Origin: Roseiarcus sp963721905
Lineage (GTDB): Bacteria > Pseudomonadota > Alphaproteobacteria > Rhizobiales > Beijerinckiaceae
Direction: 5' to 3'
DNA length: 64,000 bases
Assembly: GCA_963721905.1 (NCBI GenBank)
Contig: CAVRMF010000008.1
Span: 372,001 to 436,000 of the forward strand
Both the position numbers and the translations under genes were made by a program. The notes beneath the pieces were generated by a model. The model searched no databases. It was not told where the DNA came from and worked only from the letters and a program-made list of their open reading frames with translations. This document shows, one piece after another, positions 16,170 to 24,420 of the stretch. How positions within the stretch are numbered: the stretch's first letter is position 1; every line of letters starts with the position of its first letter.

Positions 16170-16799
16170 TCAGTGAGCCGCTTTCTGCCGGTTCCGGTGT
16201 GTCGCCTGCTTGGCGCGATTGCCGCAGACCGCCATGCTGCACCATCTCCGCGCGCGACCACGGGTGTGGTCGACGAACATTAGCGTGCAGATATGGCCTT
16301 CGCATGCCTTAACGTTCGAGAAGTCTTCTGTGCAGACAAACCGCGCCAGGGCCTCGCCAATTGGCAGCAGCAGGGACTCGGGCGAGCGCCATCTGCGCAT
16401 GCTCCGCAACTCGAGCGAGGCCTCCCGGCGATCAGCGTCGGCGTGGGGCGCAAGCTGGCTGAAGGTCTCGTCCCGTTCCAGGAGCCGGTTCAGCGGCTCG
16501 AGCTCACGGAGATCGTCGGCCGTCAAGGGCCTTCCCTGGTGATCGCGGACGAAGCCTCTGAACCACTCGCGCAACGCCCGCGCTTGGTCCGCCACCTTGT
16601 CGAGTTCGCCCGGACGAGCCCGCGCCCGAAGCGCTTGCAGGGCGTCGTTAGGGACAAGCCTGGCCTGGTCCAACCAGTTCAGGAGTCCATCGCCATTGTC
16701 GATCCATTCAACGACGGAATCGACCGGCGTGGCGATCGAGTTCAGGAAATCCAGGCCGGGCGAGTCGGCAATGAATATGGCAGGGGGGAGTTGATCCAT
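16170..16799 (-). CDS. CGNR zinc-finger (ABATE) transcriptional regulator
   Basis: This 209-residue protein has an N-terminal ABATE-like domain (SPGLDFLNSIATP, YWLDQARLVP-like helix) and a C-terminal zinc finger with CEGHICTLMFVDHTRGR followed by RRWCSMAVCGNRAK, the CGNR signature. These finger proteins are considered DNA-binding regulators of stress and xenobiotic genes. It is the first gene of a minus-strand operon with the haloacid dehalogenase and diverges from the hydrolase at 16937, sharing an intergenic region with operator site 2. Confidence 0.92.
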   Translation of the reverse strand: MDQLPPAIFIADSPGLDFLNSIATPVDSVVEWIDNGDGLLNWLDQARLVPNDALQALRARARPGELDKVADQARALREWFRGFVRDHQGRPLTADDLRELEPLNRLLERDETFSQLAPHADADRREASLELRSMRRWRSPESLLLPIGEALARFVCTEDFSNVKACEGHICTLMFVDHTRGRARRWCSMAVCGNRAKQATHRNRQKAAH

Positions 16800-16860
16800 C
16801 TCGGCTTTCTTCCCGCTGCGACCGAATCATTGTTGGAAACCGGCAAGAGCGGTGTTGACA

Positions 16861-16906
16861 AGTTACTCATTAAGCGTAACCTGTCAATCATTGTCAATAT
16901 GGTTAC
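16861..16906 (+). promoter_or_regulatory. GTAACC/GGTTAC operator, site 2
   Basis: GTAACCTG at 16876-16883 and ATGGTTAC at 16899-16906 form the same 31-bp arrangement as site 1, and the core GTAACCTGTCAAT is identical in both. A further half-site AGTTAC is at 16861-16866. It lies between the divergent CGNR gene (start 16799) and hydrolase gene (start 16937) and could regulate both. Confidence 0.7.
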
Positions 16907-16936
16907 GGCCTTTCGCCTTTTGGAAGGAGAGATGGA

Positions 16937-17632
16937 ATGTCCCGCAAGGATGTGAGCATAGTGCTTGTGCATGGCGCCTGGGCGGATGGGTCGAGCTGGG
17001 CCAAGGTTATCGGGCCGCTCGCGGCCGAGGGCTTCAAGGTCGTCGCGGCCCCGTTGCCGCTGACCTCTTTCGCCGATGATGTGGCGGCGCTCGATCGCAC
17101 GCTGGAGCGCGCCACTGGTCCGGTCGTTCTCGCCGGTCATGCTTACGCCGGCGCCGTCATCGCGGCGACGCGCGACCAGAAGGTGAAAGCGCTCGTCTAT
17201 GTGTCCGCGCTCGCTCCGGATGAGGGCGAAACCGTCGCCGATGTGTTCTACCGCGCCGCCCCGCACCCTGAGGCCCCTAAGCTCGCGCCCGACGGTCACG
17301 GCCTGATCTACCTGCCCGAGGAAGCCTTCGCTGCGGCCTTCGCACAGCACGCGTCCGCCGATGAGCGGGCGCTGCTGTCGGCCGTCCAGCGGCCGATTTC
17401 GCCGGCTTGCATCACGGTTAAAGTCAATCGACCGCTCTGGAAGGATCGGCCGGCCTGGTTCCTGGTCGCGGAGCAGGACCGCATGATCGTTCTCGAAACG
17501 CAACGCTTCATGGCGGAACGGATGAAGGCGAGAGTGAGATCGCATCCCGTTGATCATTTACCGCTGGTCACCGCGCCCGGCGCAGTCATGGACATTATCC
17601 ATGAAGCGGTCGCCGAGGCGGCCGCCGGCTGA
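16937..17632 (+). CDS. Alpha/beta hydrolase lacking the serine nucleophile
   Basis: This 231-residue cytosolic alpha/beta-fold protein contains the oxyanion motif LVHGAWADGSSW. The nucleophile elbow reads LAGHAYAGAVI, with alanine where serine is usual, so classical esterase activity is unlikely unless another residue acts. Later motifs include LYVSALAPDEGE and the C-terminal VDHLPLVTAP. GGAAGGAG precedes the start. Expression probably depends on operator site 2. The paralogue at 42982 keeps GHSFSG. Confidence 0.88.
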   Translation: MSRKDVSIVLVHGAWADGSSWAKVIGPLAAEGFKVVAAPLPLTSFADDVAALDRTLERATGPVVLAGHAYAGAVIAATRDQKVKALVYVSALAPDEGETVADVFYRAAPHPEAPKLAPDGHGLIYLPEEAFAAAFAQHASADERALLSAVQRPISPACITVKVNRPLWKDRPAWFLVAEQDRMIVLETQRFMAERMKARVRSHPVDHLPLVTAPGAVMDIIHEAVAEAAAG

Positions 17633-17714
17633 CGCACCGGCTTGCAGGAAGCGAGACCGGAGCGATGCAAGGCGCGCATTTCGACGGCGTCAACCCCCAA
17701 GGATCAAGACGGGT

Positions 17715-18617
17715 TCAGTCCATCACCGCGAGTTCGGCCCCGTCCATGGCGTAGCGGGCGAAGACGAAGTCGCGGATGCCGACGACCCTCTCGTCGGCCC
17801 AAGTCAGGAGCACAAAGTATTTCAGCCGCTGATCCGGATCGTCGGCGTCATAGACCAGCATCGCCGGGCGCCGATCGACGAAGCCCGGAACGAACCGCCA
17901 GTGCGGCCGCGTAGCGTAGTTGCTGAAATAGGGCGCAACACTTTTCTTCCCGTCGAGGCGCACCCGGTTGACGATCTCAAGGCGCACGTCCTCGGCGAGC
18001 ATGGCCCTCACCGCGTCGAAGTCATGCGCGTTGAAGCGCGCGACGTAGGTTTTGAGCCGCGTCCGTTCCGGCTCCGCCAAGGCCGGAACCGGGGCATCGT
18101 CGGCCTCCTCGGCCAGCGCGCGAAGGCGGACCCGCCCTCGCTGCAGGGCTGCCTTGACCGCGGGGACGCTGCCGCCAACCATTTCACAGGTCTCCTGCAA
18201 GGAATAGCCGAGCACGTCGCTGAAGATGACGCTGCTCCGTTGAGACGCGGGGAGCCGCATGAGAGTCCGAAGGCTGGCCGCAGCGATCTGCCGCTCTTCG
18301 ATGGGGTTCTTTGGAGACGCGATCAAGTCCAGCTCCTCGTTCGAATGCTGGGCCTCCTCGCGCGCCCGTCGTCGCAGGAAGTCCAAGGCCGCGTGGTGGG
18401 CGATGCGGAACAGCCAGCCCTCAGGATTGGCGATCGGCTGTGCCGCCGCCTCCATCGCCTTCAGCATGGTTTCCTGAACCACGTCCTCGCCATCGACGAC
18501 GGACCCGGTCATCCGCGCGCAATAGCGGTGCAGCCTCGGCCTGAGCTCGCCCAAGAGCTGTTCTACGGGCTTTTGCGGCGCGGCCGATTGCCCGTCGTTA
18601 CTTGCGTCATCCGACAA
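17715..18617 (-). CDS. ECF sigma factor with C-terminal SnoaL-like domain
   Basis: This 300-residue sigma-70 family factor has region 2 (YCARMTGSVVDGEDVVQETM and WLFRIAHHAALDFLRRR) and region 4 (LPASQRSSVIFSDVLGYSL to VPAVKAALQRGRVRL). A fused NTF2/SnoaL-like domain (from about residue 190, RFNAHDFDAVRAMLAED) replaces a separate anti-sigma factor in related ECF groups and can modulate activity. The monooxygenase gene at 18650 lies 33 bp upstream on the same strand; the two probably form an operon or a regulator-target pair. Confidence 0.92.
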   Translation of the reverse strand: MSDDASNDGQSAAPQKPVEQLLGELRPRLHRYCARMTGSVVDGEDVVQETMLKAMEAAAQPIANPEGWLFRIAHHAALDFLRRRAREEAQHSNEELDLIASPKNPIEERQIAAASLRTLMRLPASQRSSVIFSDVLGYSLQETCEMVGGSVPAVKAALQRGRVRLRALAEEADDAPVPALAEPERTRLKTYVARFNAHDFDAVRAMLAEDVRLEIVNRVRLDGKKSVAPYFSNYATRPHWRFVPGFVDRRPAMLVYDADDPDQRLKYFVLLTWADERVVGIRDFVFARYAMDGAELAVMD

Positions 18618-18649
18618 GGCCGATCCTCCTCAAGAATTGTCCTCTCTAC

Positions 18650-18973
18650 TCAGGCGTGGAGGCTGTAGGAGACGTCGCAGGTGAACGCCTGGTGCTTCGC
18701 CAAAGCGCTGAAGCGCTGGAAATAAGACTTCATCCGAGGATCCTGGCGGAACGCGTCGATATCCTTCTCGTCCCGCCATTGCGAATAGACAACGACCTGG
18801 TTGCCGTCCCTGCTCCTCAGGAGGGTGGTCGAGATCCACCCCGGCATCTTGCAGAACATGGTCTCGATGCCTTCCTGGAGGAAGGCCAGCACCTTCGGCT
18901 GATTGTCCGGCTCGACCGAGAAGACGTTGACGAGGGTGGTGACGGCGCTATCGACGCGAATGGCAGTTTCCAT
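18650..18973 (-). CDS. Antibiotic biosynthesis monooxygenase (ABM) domain protein
   Basis: This 107-residue dimeric ferredoxin-like fold protein contains LVNVFSVEPDNQPKVLAFLQ and a second strand block NQVVVYSQWRDEKDIDAF, the ABM pattern. Members are small cofactor-free oxygenases or peroxide-responsive proteins. The gene precedes the ECF sigma factor gene by 33 bp. The start at 18973 follows GGGAGCGCCCC. Confidence 0.9.
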   Translation of the reverse strand: METAIRVDSAVTTLVNVFSVEPDNQPKVLAFLQEGIETMFCKMPGWISTTLLRSRDGNQVVVYSQWRDEKDIDAFRQDPRMKSYFQRFSALAKHQAFTCDVSYSLHA

Positions 18974-19200
18974 GGGGCGCTCCCGGATTGGCGTGGTGCC
19001 GAAAGGGCGCGAGGATTCCGATGTCGGAGCCGCTGGCGACCTTCAACATCAAGACGAACCAGAAAGGTCAAACGGACCGGCGCGTTACGCGATAAATTCA
19101 GGTGAAGCCGTGATCGCCAACAGAGGGCGTCGAAAAGCGCCTGTTTTTCGACGGGCTATGGCGAAGGGAATCCCGGGGGCTATGCGCGGCGGTCTTCCAG

Positions 19201-20337
19201 TCAGTTCTCGAGCGGGGTGTAGCTCGGAATCGACGCATGCCACCCTCCATTGCTCGCGACCGCGTTGACGAAGCTCTTGAACTCCGGCCACGACCTGCCG
19301 GGGATCGAGAAATGAGTGAGGCCGCTGTACAGGAGGAACGTCGGCGAGGCCCATTGTCGGCCCGTGACCTCGTCAGGAAGGAGCTGCCCCTTCCTCCACG
19401 GCATCGAATAGGCGGAGCACTCTTTGGGCGCCGCCCAGTAGACGCCCGGAGGGCTGATGCCGGAATAGAGGTAGTAGTTCGCGCTTCCCGGGAGCTGCGA
19501 GACGAGCTCGCAGGCCTGAACGGGAGGGACGACCGTGTCGCCTTCTGCGTGAATGCGGAGGAACTTCACGTTGGCGAGTGAGGCCGGGTTATTCCCCGCA
19601 AACGCGGACGAGCGCGCCTGCTGATCGGCGACGGTCGGGGCGAGGACCAGATTGTTGCCGGCCCAGGCGGTGAAATCGGTCGGACCGTCGAGCGAAACCG
19701 CGACCTGAACCTTGGCGCCGCGCTCGATCGCGCGTTCGGTGACGCACGAGCCCAGGGAATGGCCCCACATCAGCACCTGGTTTGCATTGGCGTTTGGCAA
19801 CGCCGTCACGGCGGAGAGGAGGTTGAGGACGTCATCGACTTCGCCAAGGCAGAGCTCGAGCCCGCCGTCGGACGTTGCAACGAATGTCGTGTAGGGCGCG
19901 GGAAAGCCGCTGTTCGTCGGATCGCCGACGTTCTCGCCCCGGTACGTCGTGATCGCGGTCAGCCAGCCATTGCCGGCCATGTTCGTGCAGCCCACCCAGC
20001 CGTCCCCTTCGATTGCTTTGTAATAGAAAAAAGGAAACGGAGGAAAGATTTGCACGGGCTCAAGCCCATGGTTGAGAATCGCCACGGGGCGCGGACCGGA
20101 GAGCGAGGTCGGGGTGCAGAGAAGCCCGTAGATCCGCAGGCCGTCGGACATATAGTTCCCGACCTGCCACGTGACCGTCACATGATTGACGGTAACCGTG
20201 CCGGAGGGGAGCGGGACGCCTGAGCGAAGATCCGTCGCAGACCATGTGGCGGCGCGCGCGAAAGTCGCAACGCCGCTGAAGACGAGAAGCGCCAGCGCGA
20301 GCAGGGCAAGGATGCGTCCTCGCTGATAAAGCTTCAT
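19201..20337 (-). CDS. Secreted alpha/beta hydrolase (lipase/esterase-like)
   Basis: This 378-residue exported enzyme begins with a Sec signal (LALLALALLVFSGVATFARA). The serine elbow is MWGHSLGSCVTE, the oxyanion segment VAILNHGLEP, and likely catalytic acid/base are HAEGDTVVPP and the late THFSIPG. Six cysteines suggest disulphides in the periplasm. The most probable role is hydrolysis of an extracellular ester. The natural start is 20337, shortly after GGATG; an 8-codon in-frame extension is less likely. It stands alone. Confidence 0.85.
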   Translation of the reverse strand: MKLYQRGRILALLALALLVFSGVATFARAATWSATDLRSGVPLPSGTVTVNHVTVTWQVGNYMSDGLRIYGLLCTPTSLSGPRPVAILNHGLEPVQIFPPFPFFYYKAIEGDGWVGCTNMAGNGWLTAITTYRGENVGDPTNSGFPAPYTTFVATSDGGLELCLGEVDDVLNLLSAVTALPNANANQVLMWGHSLGSCVTERAIERGAKVQVAVSLDGPTDFTAWAGNNLVLAPTVADQQARSSAFAGNNPASLANVKFLRIHAEGDTVVPPVQACELVSQLPGSANYYLYSGISPPGVYWAAPKECSAYSMPWRKGQLLPDEVTGRQWASPTFLLYSGLTHFSIPGRSWPEFKSFVNAVASNGGWHASIPSYTPLEN

Positions 20338-20563
20338 CCGACATCCCCCAGACGGCTGCATGGTCCGACGGGAAATCTGCGCTCGCCGACTGGTTTTGGC
20401 AAGGCGGGCGCCGGATGCGCCTTGTGGCGAAACGCCGCGCCAAGCGCCCAGGAAATATTGAGATTGCCGTCTTCACGATGACGTGGGCGGTCGAAATCGA
20501 GCCTCAGCGCCTCGTCGCTCGATCGCCTCGTCCGGCGAATGCGGGTGGATATGAGTTCGGCGG

Positions 20564-20962
20564 CTAAGTCGCAAATTTCTTGATCGCTTCCGCGCTGACC
20601 GGCGTGAAGAAATTGATCAAATTCCCGTCGGGGTCGCGAAAGAGCAAGGAGCGGTTTCCCCATGGCTGGGTCGTCGGCCGCTGGACAAAGTCGCTGACCA
20701 CCGCCCCCAATTTTTCATACTCCTTGTCGACGTCATCGACGCGGAACTCGATGATCGCGGTATGGTTGTCGGCGGCGTGAGCCGCCCCCGCCCCGAACAT
20801 GTCCATGGTGCGCTTGCTGCCGATCGCCAGGGTGCAGGAAGGCGTCACGAATTCGGCGAATTCCTCGGTCAGCCACCTCGGCGACAGACCCGTGACCTTT
20901 TCATAGAATCGAACCAGGCGCTTGATGTCGTCGGTGATGACGCGCGTCGAAACGTAGTCCAT
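20564..20962 (-). CDS. VOC-family protein under WYL regulator
   Basis: This 132-residue glyoxalase/bleomycin-resistance-like protein shows DIKRLVRFYEKVTGL, the central AIIEFRVDDVDKEYEKLG and the closing LFRDPDGNLINFFTP. It should bind a metal at the vicinal-oxygen-chelate site. It is divergent from the YafY/WYL regulator at 21058 and a palindromic operator lies between them, so it is probably the regulated target. Confidence 0.92.
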   Translation of the reverse strand: MDYVSTRVITDDIKRLVRFYEKVTGLSPRWLTEEFAEFVTPSCTLAIGSKRTMDMFGAGAAHAADNHTAIIEFRVDDVDKEYEKLGAVVSDFVQRPTTQPWGNRSLLFRDPDGNLINFFTPVSAEAIKKFAT

Positions 20963-21022
20963 CTTGTCTTCCTTTGCGGGCTGTGCGGCTCAGGATGCCG
21001 CGTTCATCGCTTGTGCCTGAGG

Positions 21023-21048
21023 CCTGCTGACAGCATGGTGTCAGCAGG
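21023..21048 (+). promoter_or_regulatory. Perfect palindrome between VOC and WYL genes
   Basis: CCTGCTGACA and TGTCAGCAGG form perfect 10-bp arms around a 6-bp spacer, 10 bp before the WYL regulator start. The position in a divergent promoter region suggests that the WYL/HTH protein binds here and controls both genes. Confidence 0.7.
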
Positions 21049-21057
21049 GAGACCGCC

Positions 21058-21759
21058 ATGCGCAGAGCCGACCGCCTGTTTCAGATCATTCAGATCCTGC
21101 GGCGCTCCACCCAGCCGGTCACCGCCAGCGCGCTGGCCGAAGAGCTGGAGGTGTCGCAGCGATCCGTCTACCGCGATATCGCCGATCTGATCGGGCAAAG
21201 GGCGCCGATCGAGGGCGTCGCCGGGCTGGGTTATGTCCTCGACAGCGACTTCGACATGCCGCCGCTGATGCTGACGCCCGATGAGATCGAAGCCGCGGTG
21301 CTTGGCGCGCAATGGGTCGCCGAGCGGGGAGATCCTGTGCTGGCGCGCGCGGCGCTCGACCTGATCGCCAAGATCGCGACGGCCGTGCCCGAACGTCTGC
21401 GGCCTTTCATCGCCGAGCCGACCATTGGCGCGCCGCCGAGCAGTCGGCTGGCGCTTGACGGCCTGGATATTTCGAAGACCCGCTTATGGATCCGCAGCGG
21501 GCGCAAGATTCGGATCCGCTATCGAAACCAGGAGACGCGGGAGAGTGAGCGCACCATCTGGCCGGTGATCATCGGTTACGCCGAGACGGTGCGGTTGCTC
21601 GCGGCCTGGTGCGAGCTGCGTCAGGCGTTTCGGCACTTCAGGACCGATCGCATCCTCGCCGCCGAATTTCTTGACGACAGCCATGGCTGTCGTCTTCGCG
21701 ACTTGAGGGCTCGGTGGAAACGCGATGTGGAGACCGAGCGCGGCGTGCGCTTGTCGTGA
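21058..21759 (+). CDS. YafY-type HTH/WYL-domain transcriptional regulator
   Basis: This 233-residue regulator has an N-terminal HTH_11 winged helix (RRADRLFQIIQILRRSTQPV, then LEVSQRSVYRDIADLI) and a WYL domain (around residues 135-200, with KIRIRYRNQETRESERTIWP in place of the literal WYL). The family uses the WYL domain as ligand sensor. It is divergently transcribed from the VOC gene, a common partner in this family. Confidence 0.93.
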   Translation: MRRADRLFQIIQILRRSTQPVTASALAEELEVSQRSVYRDIADLIGQRAPIEGVAGLGYVLDSDFDMPPLMLTPDEIEAAVLGAQWVAERGDPVLARAALDLIAKIATAVPERLRPFIAEPTIGAPPSSRLALDGLDISKTRLWIRSGRKIRIRYRNQETRESERTIWPVIIGYAETVRLLAAWCELRQAFRHFRTDRILAAEFLDDSHGCRLRDLRARWKRDVETERGVRLS

Positions 21760-21818
21760 CGGCCCCGGGCCGCGCTGGGCTGCGACAATCGCGTTGCGCT
21801 GCGAGGAGCGGCGGGTTA

Positions 21819-21840
21819 TTCTTACCGCGTACGGTAAGAA
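21819..21840 (+). promoter_or_regulatory. Operator of the AbrB/PIN toxin-antitoxin pair
   Basis: TTCTTACCG and CGGTAAGAA are perfect 9-bp arms with the spacer CGTA, 11 bp upstream of the antitoxin start. SpoVT/AbrB antitoxins normally bind such palindromes to repress their own operon. Confidence 0.7.
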
Positions 21841-21851
21841 CGAGGCTCCCC

Positions 21852-22118
21852 ATGAGAATCACCGCCAAAGGGCAGGTGACCATTCCCCAGGACGTTCGTG
21901 AGCGCGCCGGCCTGATGCCGGGCACCGATGTCGAGTTTGAAATCAAAGCGGGCGTGGTGCGCCTCGTCAAGACGACCCGCGGCGGCCGTCGCAAGACCCG
22001 CGGTCAGAAACTCGCCGACCGTCTGCGAGGCGGAGGCGAGTTTAAGATGACCACCGACGAAATTCTCGCGCTCATGCGCGGCCCGCCGGCTGACGAGGAC
22101 GCGCCTCCCCGCCGATGA
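21852..22118 (+). CDS. vapB: AbrB/MazE-type antitoxin
   Basis: This 88-residue protein begins MRITAKGQVTIPQDVRERAG, the swapped-hairpin AbrB DNA-binding fold, followed by TDVEFEIKAGVVRLVK and a basic, flexible tail (GGRRKTRGQKL to GGGEFKMTTDEILALMRG) that should wrap the toxin. The toxin starts at its stop (ATGA overlap). It likely autoregulates through the palindrome just upstream. Confidence 0.93.
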   Translation: MRITAKGQVTIPQDVRERAGLMPGTDVEFEIKAGVVRLVKTTRGGRRKTRGQKLADRLRGGGEFKMTTDEILALMRGPPADEDAPPRR

Positions 22119-22516
22119 TTCTCGTCAATTCCAATGTCATCATCGACGTTCTCACTGAGGACGCGACCTGGTTCGCGTGGTCGGAGGCCGCCTTGATCGA
22201 TGCGGCCAACCGCGACGAGATCGCCATCAACCCCATCATCTATGCCGAGATCGCCTCGGGTTTCGCGACGATGGCGGCGCTCGATCTTCATCTCGGCGAC
22301 GGGGAGTTTCGCCGGCTCGCTCTCCCCTACGAGGCCGGCTTTGTCGCCGGACGGGCGTTTGTCGAATATCGCCGTCGCGGCGGCCTGCGGACGTCTCCGC
22401 TCCCGGATTTCTATATCGGCGCTCACGCGGCTGTCGCAGGCCTTGCGCTGCTGACGCGCGACGCGAGGCGGTACGCGAGCTATTTTCCCAGGGTCGAGTT
22501 GATTGCGCCGGATTGA
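22115..22516 (+). CDS. vapC: PIN-domain toxin-like protein with Asp5-to-Asn
   Basis: This 133-residue PIN protein is translationally coupled to the AbrB antitoxin (ATGA). It has INPIIYAEIASGF (second acidic residue), LPDFYIGAHAAVAG (third) and LTRDARRYASYFP (fourth). The first catalytic aspartate, usual in ILVDSNV, is asparagine here (MILVNSNVIID), which should weaken magnesium binding. Whether this toxin still cuts RNA is uncertain. It keeps full length and an intact frame. Confidence 0.9.
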   Translation: MILVNSNVIIDVLTEDATWFAWSEAALIDAANRDEIAINPIIYAEIASGFATMAALDLHLGDGEFRRLALPYEAGFVAGRAFVEYRRRGGLRTSPLPDFYIGAHAAVAGLALLTRDARRYASYFPRVELIAPD

Positions 22517-22540
22517 CGATCGAGCGGGAGCAGGGGGCGC

Positions 22541-23368
22541 TTATCTTCCCGCGAGCCTGTCGGCGAACAGCGCGACGGTTCTGGCGTAGATCGGCGCGGC
22601 GTTCCATTGGAGGATGGCGGCGAAGTTCGGCTCGCCCTCGTCCCATCCCGCGCCGGGCTGCCAGCCGTGCGCCTGCAGGAATTTCGCGGTCGAAGCGAGC
22701 GCGTCGGCGGAATTGTGGATGAGGTCCGCGGGGCCGTCGCCGTCAGGCGTCGTCGCAAACATGAGGACCGCCGAGGGCATCAGCTGCGTTTGGCCGATCT
22801 CGCCCGCCCAGGCGCCCCGCAATTGTCCGGGGCGCTGTTGAACGACGCCGCGCTGGACCATCATCATCGCGTCGATCAGCTCGGCGCGAAAACGCTCCGG
22901 GCGACGGCAATCCCAGGCCAGGGTGGCGAGCGACCTGAATGTCGGAAACGAGCCGCTGTCGGCGCCAAAACTCGTTTCAAGCCCCCAGATCGCCACCAGC
23001 ACCGGTCCGGGAACGCCGAAGCGCTGCTCGATCTTCGCCAGCGGGCCGGCGTACGTCCTCAGGAGCGCCTTGCCCCGCGCGACCCCGCCCGCGGTGATGT
23101 GGCTCGCGGCGAATCCTGCGAAGTTGTGGCCGAATGCGGCGACCCCCCCATCATGGGCCTTCACGGAAGGGTCATACGCGAGGCCGGAGAGCGCGGCGTC
23201 GACGACCTCGGGCGAGACGCCGTCGTTGATCGCCACTTGCCGAAAGGATTTCAGCCAGGCGTCGAACCCCTCGCCGCTCCTGCCGCATTCCGTGGCGTGC
23301 GCGGACGCCGCCACGAAGGCGACCGCCACTGCGGCGGGCAATAGGGCTCGCAAAAGTCTTCCTCGCAT
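22541..23368 (-). CDS. Lytic murein transglycosylase, MltB-like
   Basis: This 275-residue exported enzyme has a Sec signal (LLPAAVAVAFVAASAHA). The catalytic glutamate is in VLVAIWGLETSFGA, followed by the substrate-groove motifs WAGEIGQTQLMPS and FLQAHGWQPGAGWDEGEPNF. It cleaves peptidoglycan glycan strands to anhydro-muropeptides in the periplasm. It lacks a C-terminal peptidoglycan-binding domain, so it is the short form. The start at 23368 places the signal at the N-terminus. It is convergent with the PIN gene. Confidence 0.92.
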   Translation of the reverse strand: MRGRLLRALLPAAVAVAFVAASAHATECGRSGEGFDAWLKSFRQVAINDGVSPEVVDAALSGLAYDPSVKAHDGGVAAFGHNFAGFAASHITAGGVARGKALLRTYAGPLAKIEQRFGVPGPVLVAIWGLETSFGADSGSFPTFRSLATLAWDCRRPERFRAELIDAMMMVQRGVVQQRPGQLRGAWAGEIGQTQLMPSAVLMFATTPDGDGPADLIHNSADALASTAKFLQAHGWQPGAGWDEGEPNFAAILQWNAAPIYARTVALFADRLAGR

Positions 23369-23709
23369 CGACAGCTCCGGGGTTGGCCCAAACCCAAACA
23401 TAGGCGACTCATCGCAAGCCGTTCGAAGTCCTACCTAATGCAAGCAAAACGGCCAATAGACGCCTCTGGGTCGGTTCTTTCGAAGGCCTGACGACCACAA
23501 CTCCCGTGCGGAGGCCTCCGACGCGGATCCAATCTTGGCAGAATTGTGAAAGTTCTCCATGCTAATTTTCTAGTATTGTTGGCTCTTGACTGTGTCGTCA
23601 CGAAATGGCAAGGGACAAGTTCGGCGAACGCTGCAGCGTCAAGGTTGCACCGTCGCGACACACGACAATCGAGTTGCTTCTTACGATGCATGTCCAAACG
23701 GAGGCTTCG

Positions 23710-24345
23710 ATGAGAAAAATCTGTCTGCTTACAGCCGTTGCTGCGGCCTCGATCCTGGCGGCGCCGGCGGCGTTCGCGGGTAACGTGGTCCTCGACGGCG
23801 ATTTTAACACTTCGGATCCTGTATACACCACTTATTTCAGCGGCTCCAGCTTCGGCCCGTGGGCGGTCACCAGCGGTAGCGTCGATCTGGTAGGCGGCTA
23901 TTGGCAATCGCCGTCCGGACCGAACCCCCCGACCGGCACAAATGGCAGCGTCGATATGGATGGCGACGCCCCCGGCGGAATCGCGCAGGGGATCAGTGGC
24001 CTGACGGCCGGCAAAACCTACACGCTGACATTCTGGCTCTCCGGCAACCCCGATGGTCCGCCGGCCACCAAGAGCCTTGATGTGTCGATCGGAAGCGCTG
24101 TCGACGATAACTTCACCTATACCATCGGAACCAATTCCCGCACGGACATGATGTATTCCATGGAAAGCGTGACGTTTACCGCCGACGCCACCAACACGCT
24201 GTCGTTCGTCAGTCAGGATACGAATTCGCCATACGGGCCGGTCGTTGGCGGCGTAAGCATCATCACAGTCCCTGAGCCTGCGACCTGGGCAATGATGGTG
24301 CTTGGGTTTGCGGGGCTCGGCTTCGCGGGCTATCGAAAGGCCTGA
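23710..24345 (+). CDS. PEP-CTERM sorting-domain protein, DUF642-like
   Basis: This 211-residue secreted protein starts with a signal peptide (MRKICLLTAVAAASILAAPA) and ends with a PEP-CTERM tail: VPEPATWAMMVLGFAGLGF, then YRKA. The middle, rich in Gly/Ser/Asn with GNVVLDGDFNTSDP and GLTAGKTYTLTFWLSG, resembles DUF642/galactose-binding-like beta sandwiches, which fits an extracellular matrix role. The tail should be cut by an exosortase, which is not encoded here. An upstream in-frame start at 23605 lacks a proper signal. A strong terminator follows. Confidence 0.88.
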   Translation: MRKICLLTAVAAASILAAPAAFAGNVVLDGDFNTSDPVYTTYFSGSSFGPWAVTSGSVDLVGGYWQSPSGPNPPTGTNGSVDMDGDAPGGIAQGISGLTAGKTYTLTFWLSGNPDGPPATKSLDVSIGSAVDDNFTYTIGTNSRTDMMYSMESVTFTADATNTLSFVSQDTNSPYGPVVGGVSIITVPEPATWAMMVLGFAGLGFAGYRKA

Positions 24346-24391
24346 CCGGCGCTCCCTCCGGCGTAGCCCGAAAAGCGAAACCCAAACTCGC

Positions 24392-24420
24392 AAGGCCGCA
24401 CCGTGCGGCCTTTTTCTTTT
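24392..24420 (+). terminator. Rho-independent terminator
   Basis: AAGGCCGCA and TGCGGCCTT form a perfect 9-bp stem around a CCG loop, followed by TTTCTTTT. It lies 47 bp after the PEP-CTERM gene stop, in the right orientation to end its transcript. Confidence 0.88.
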
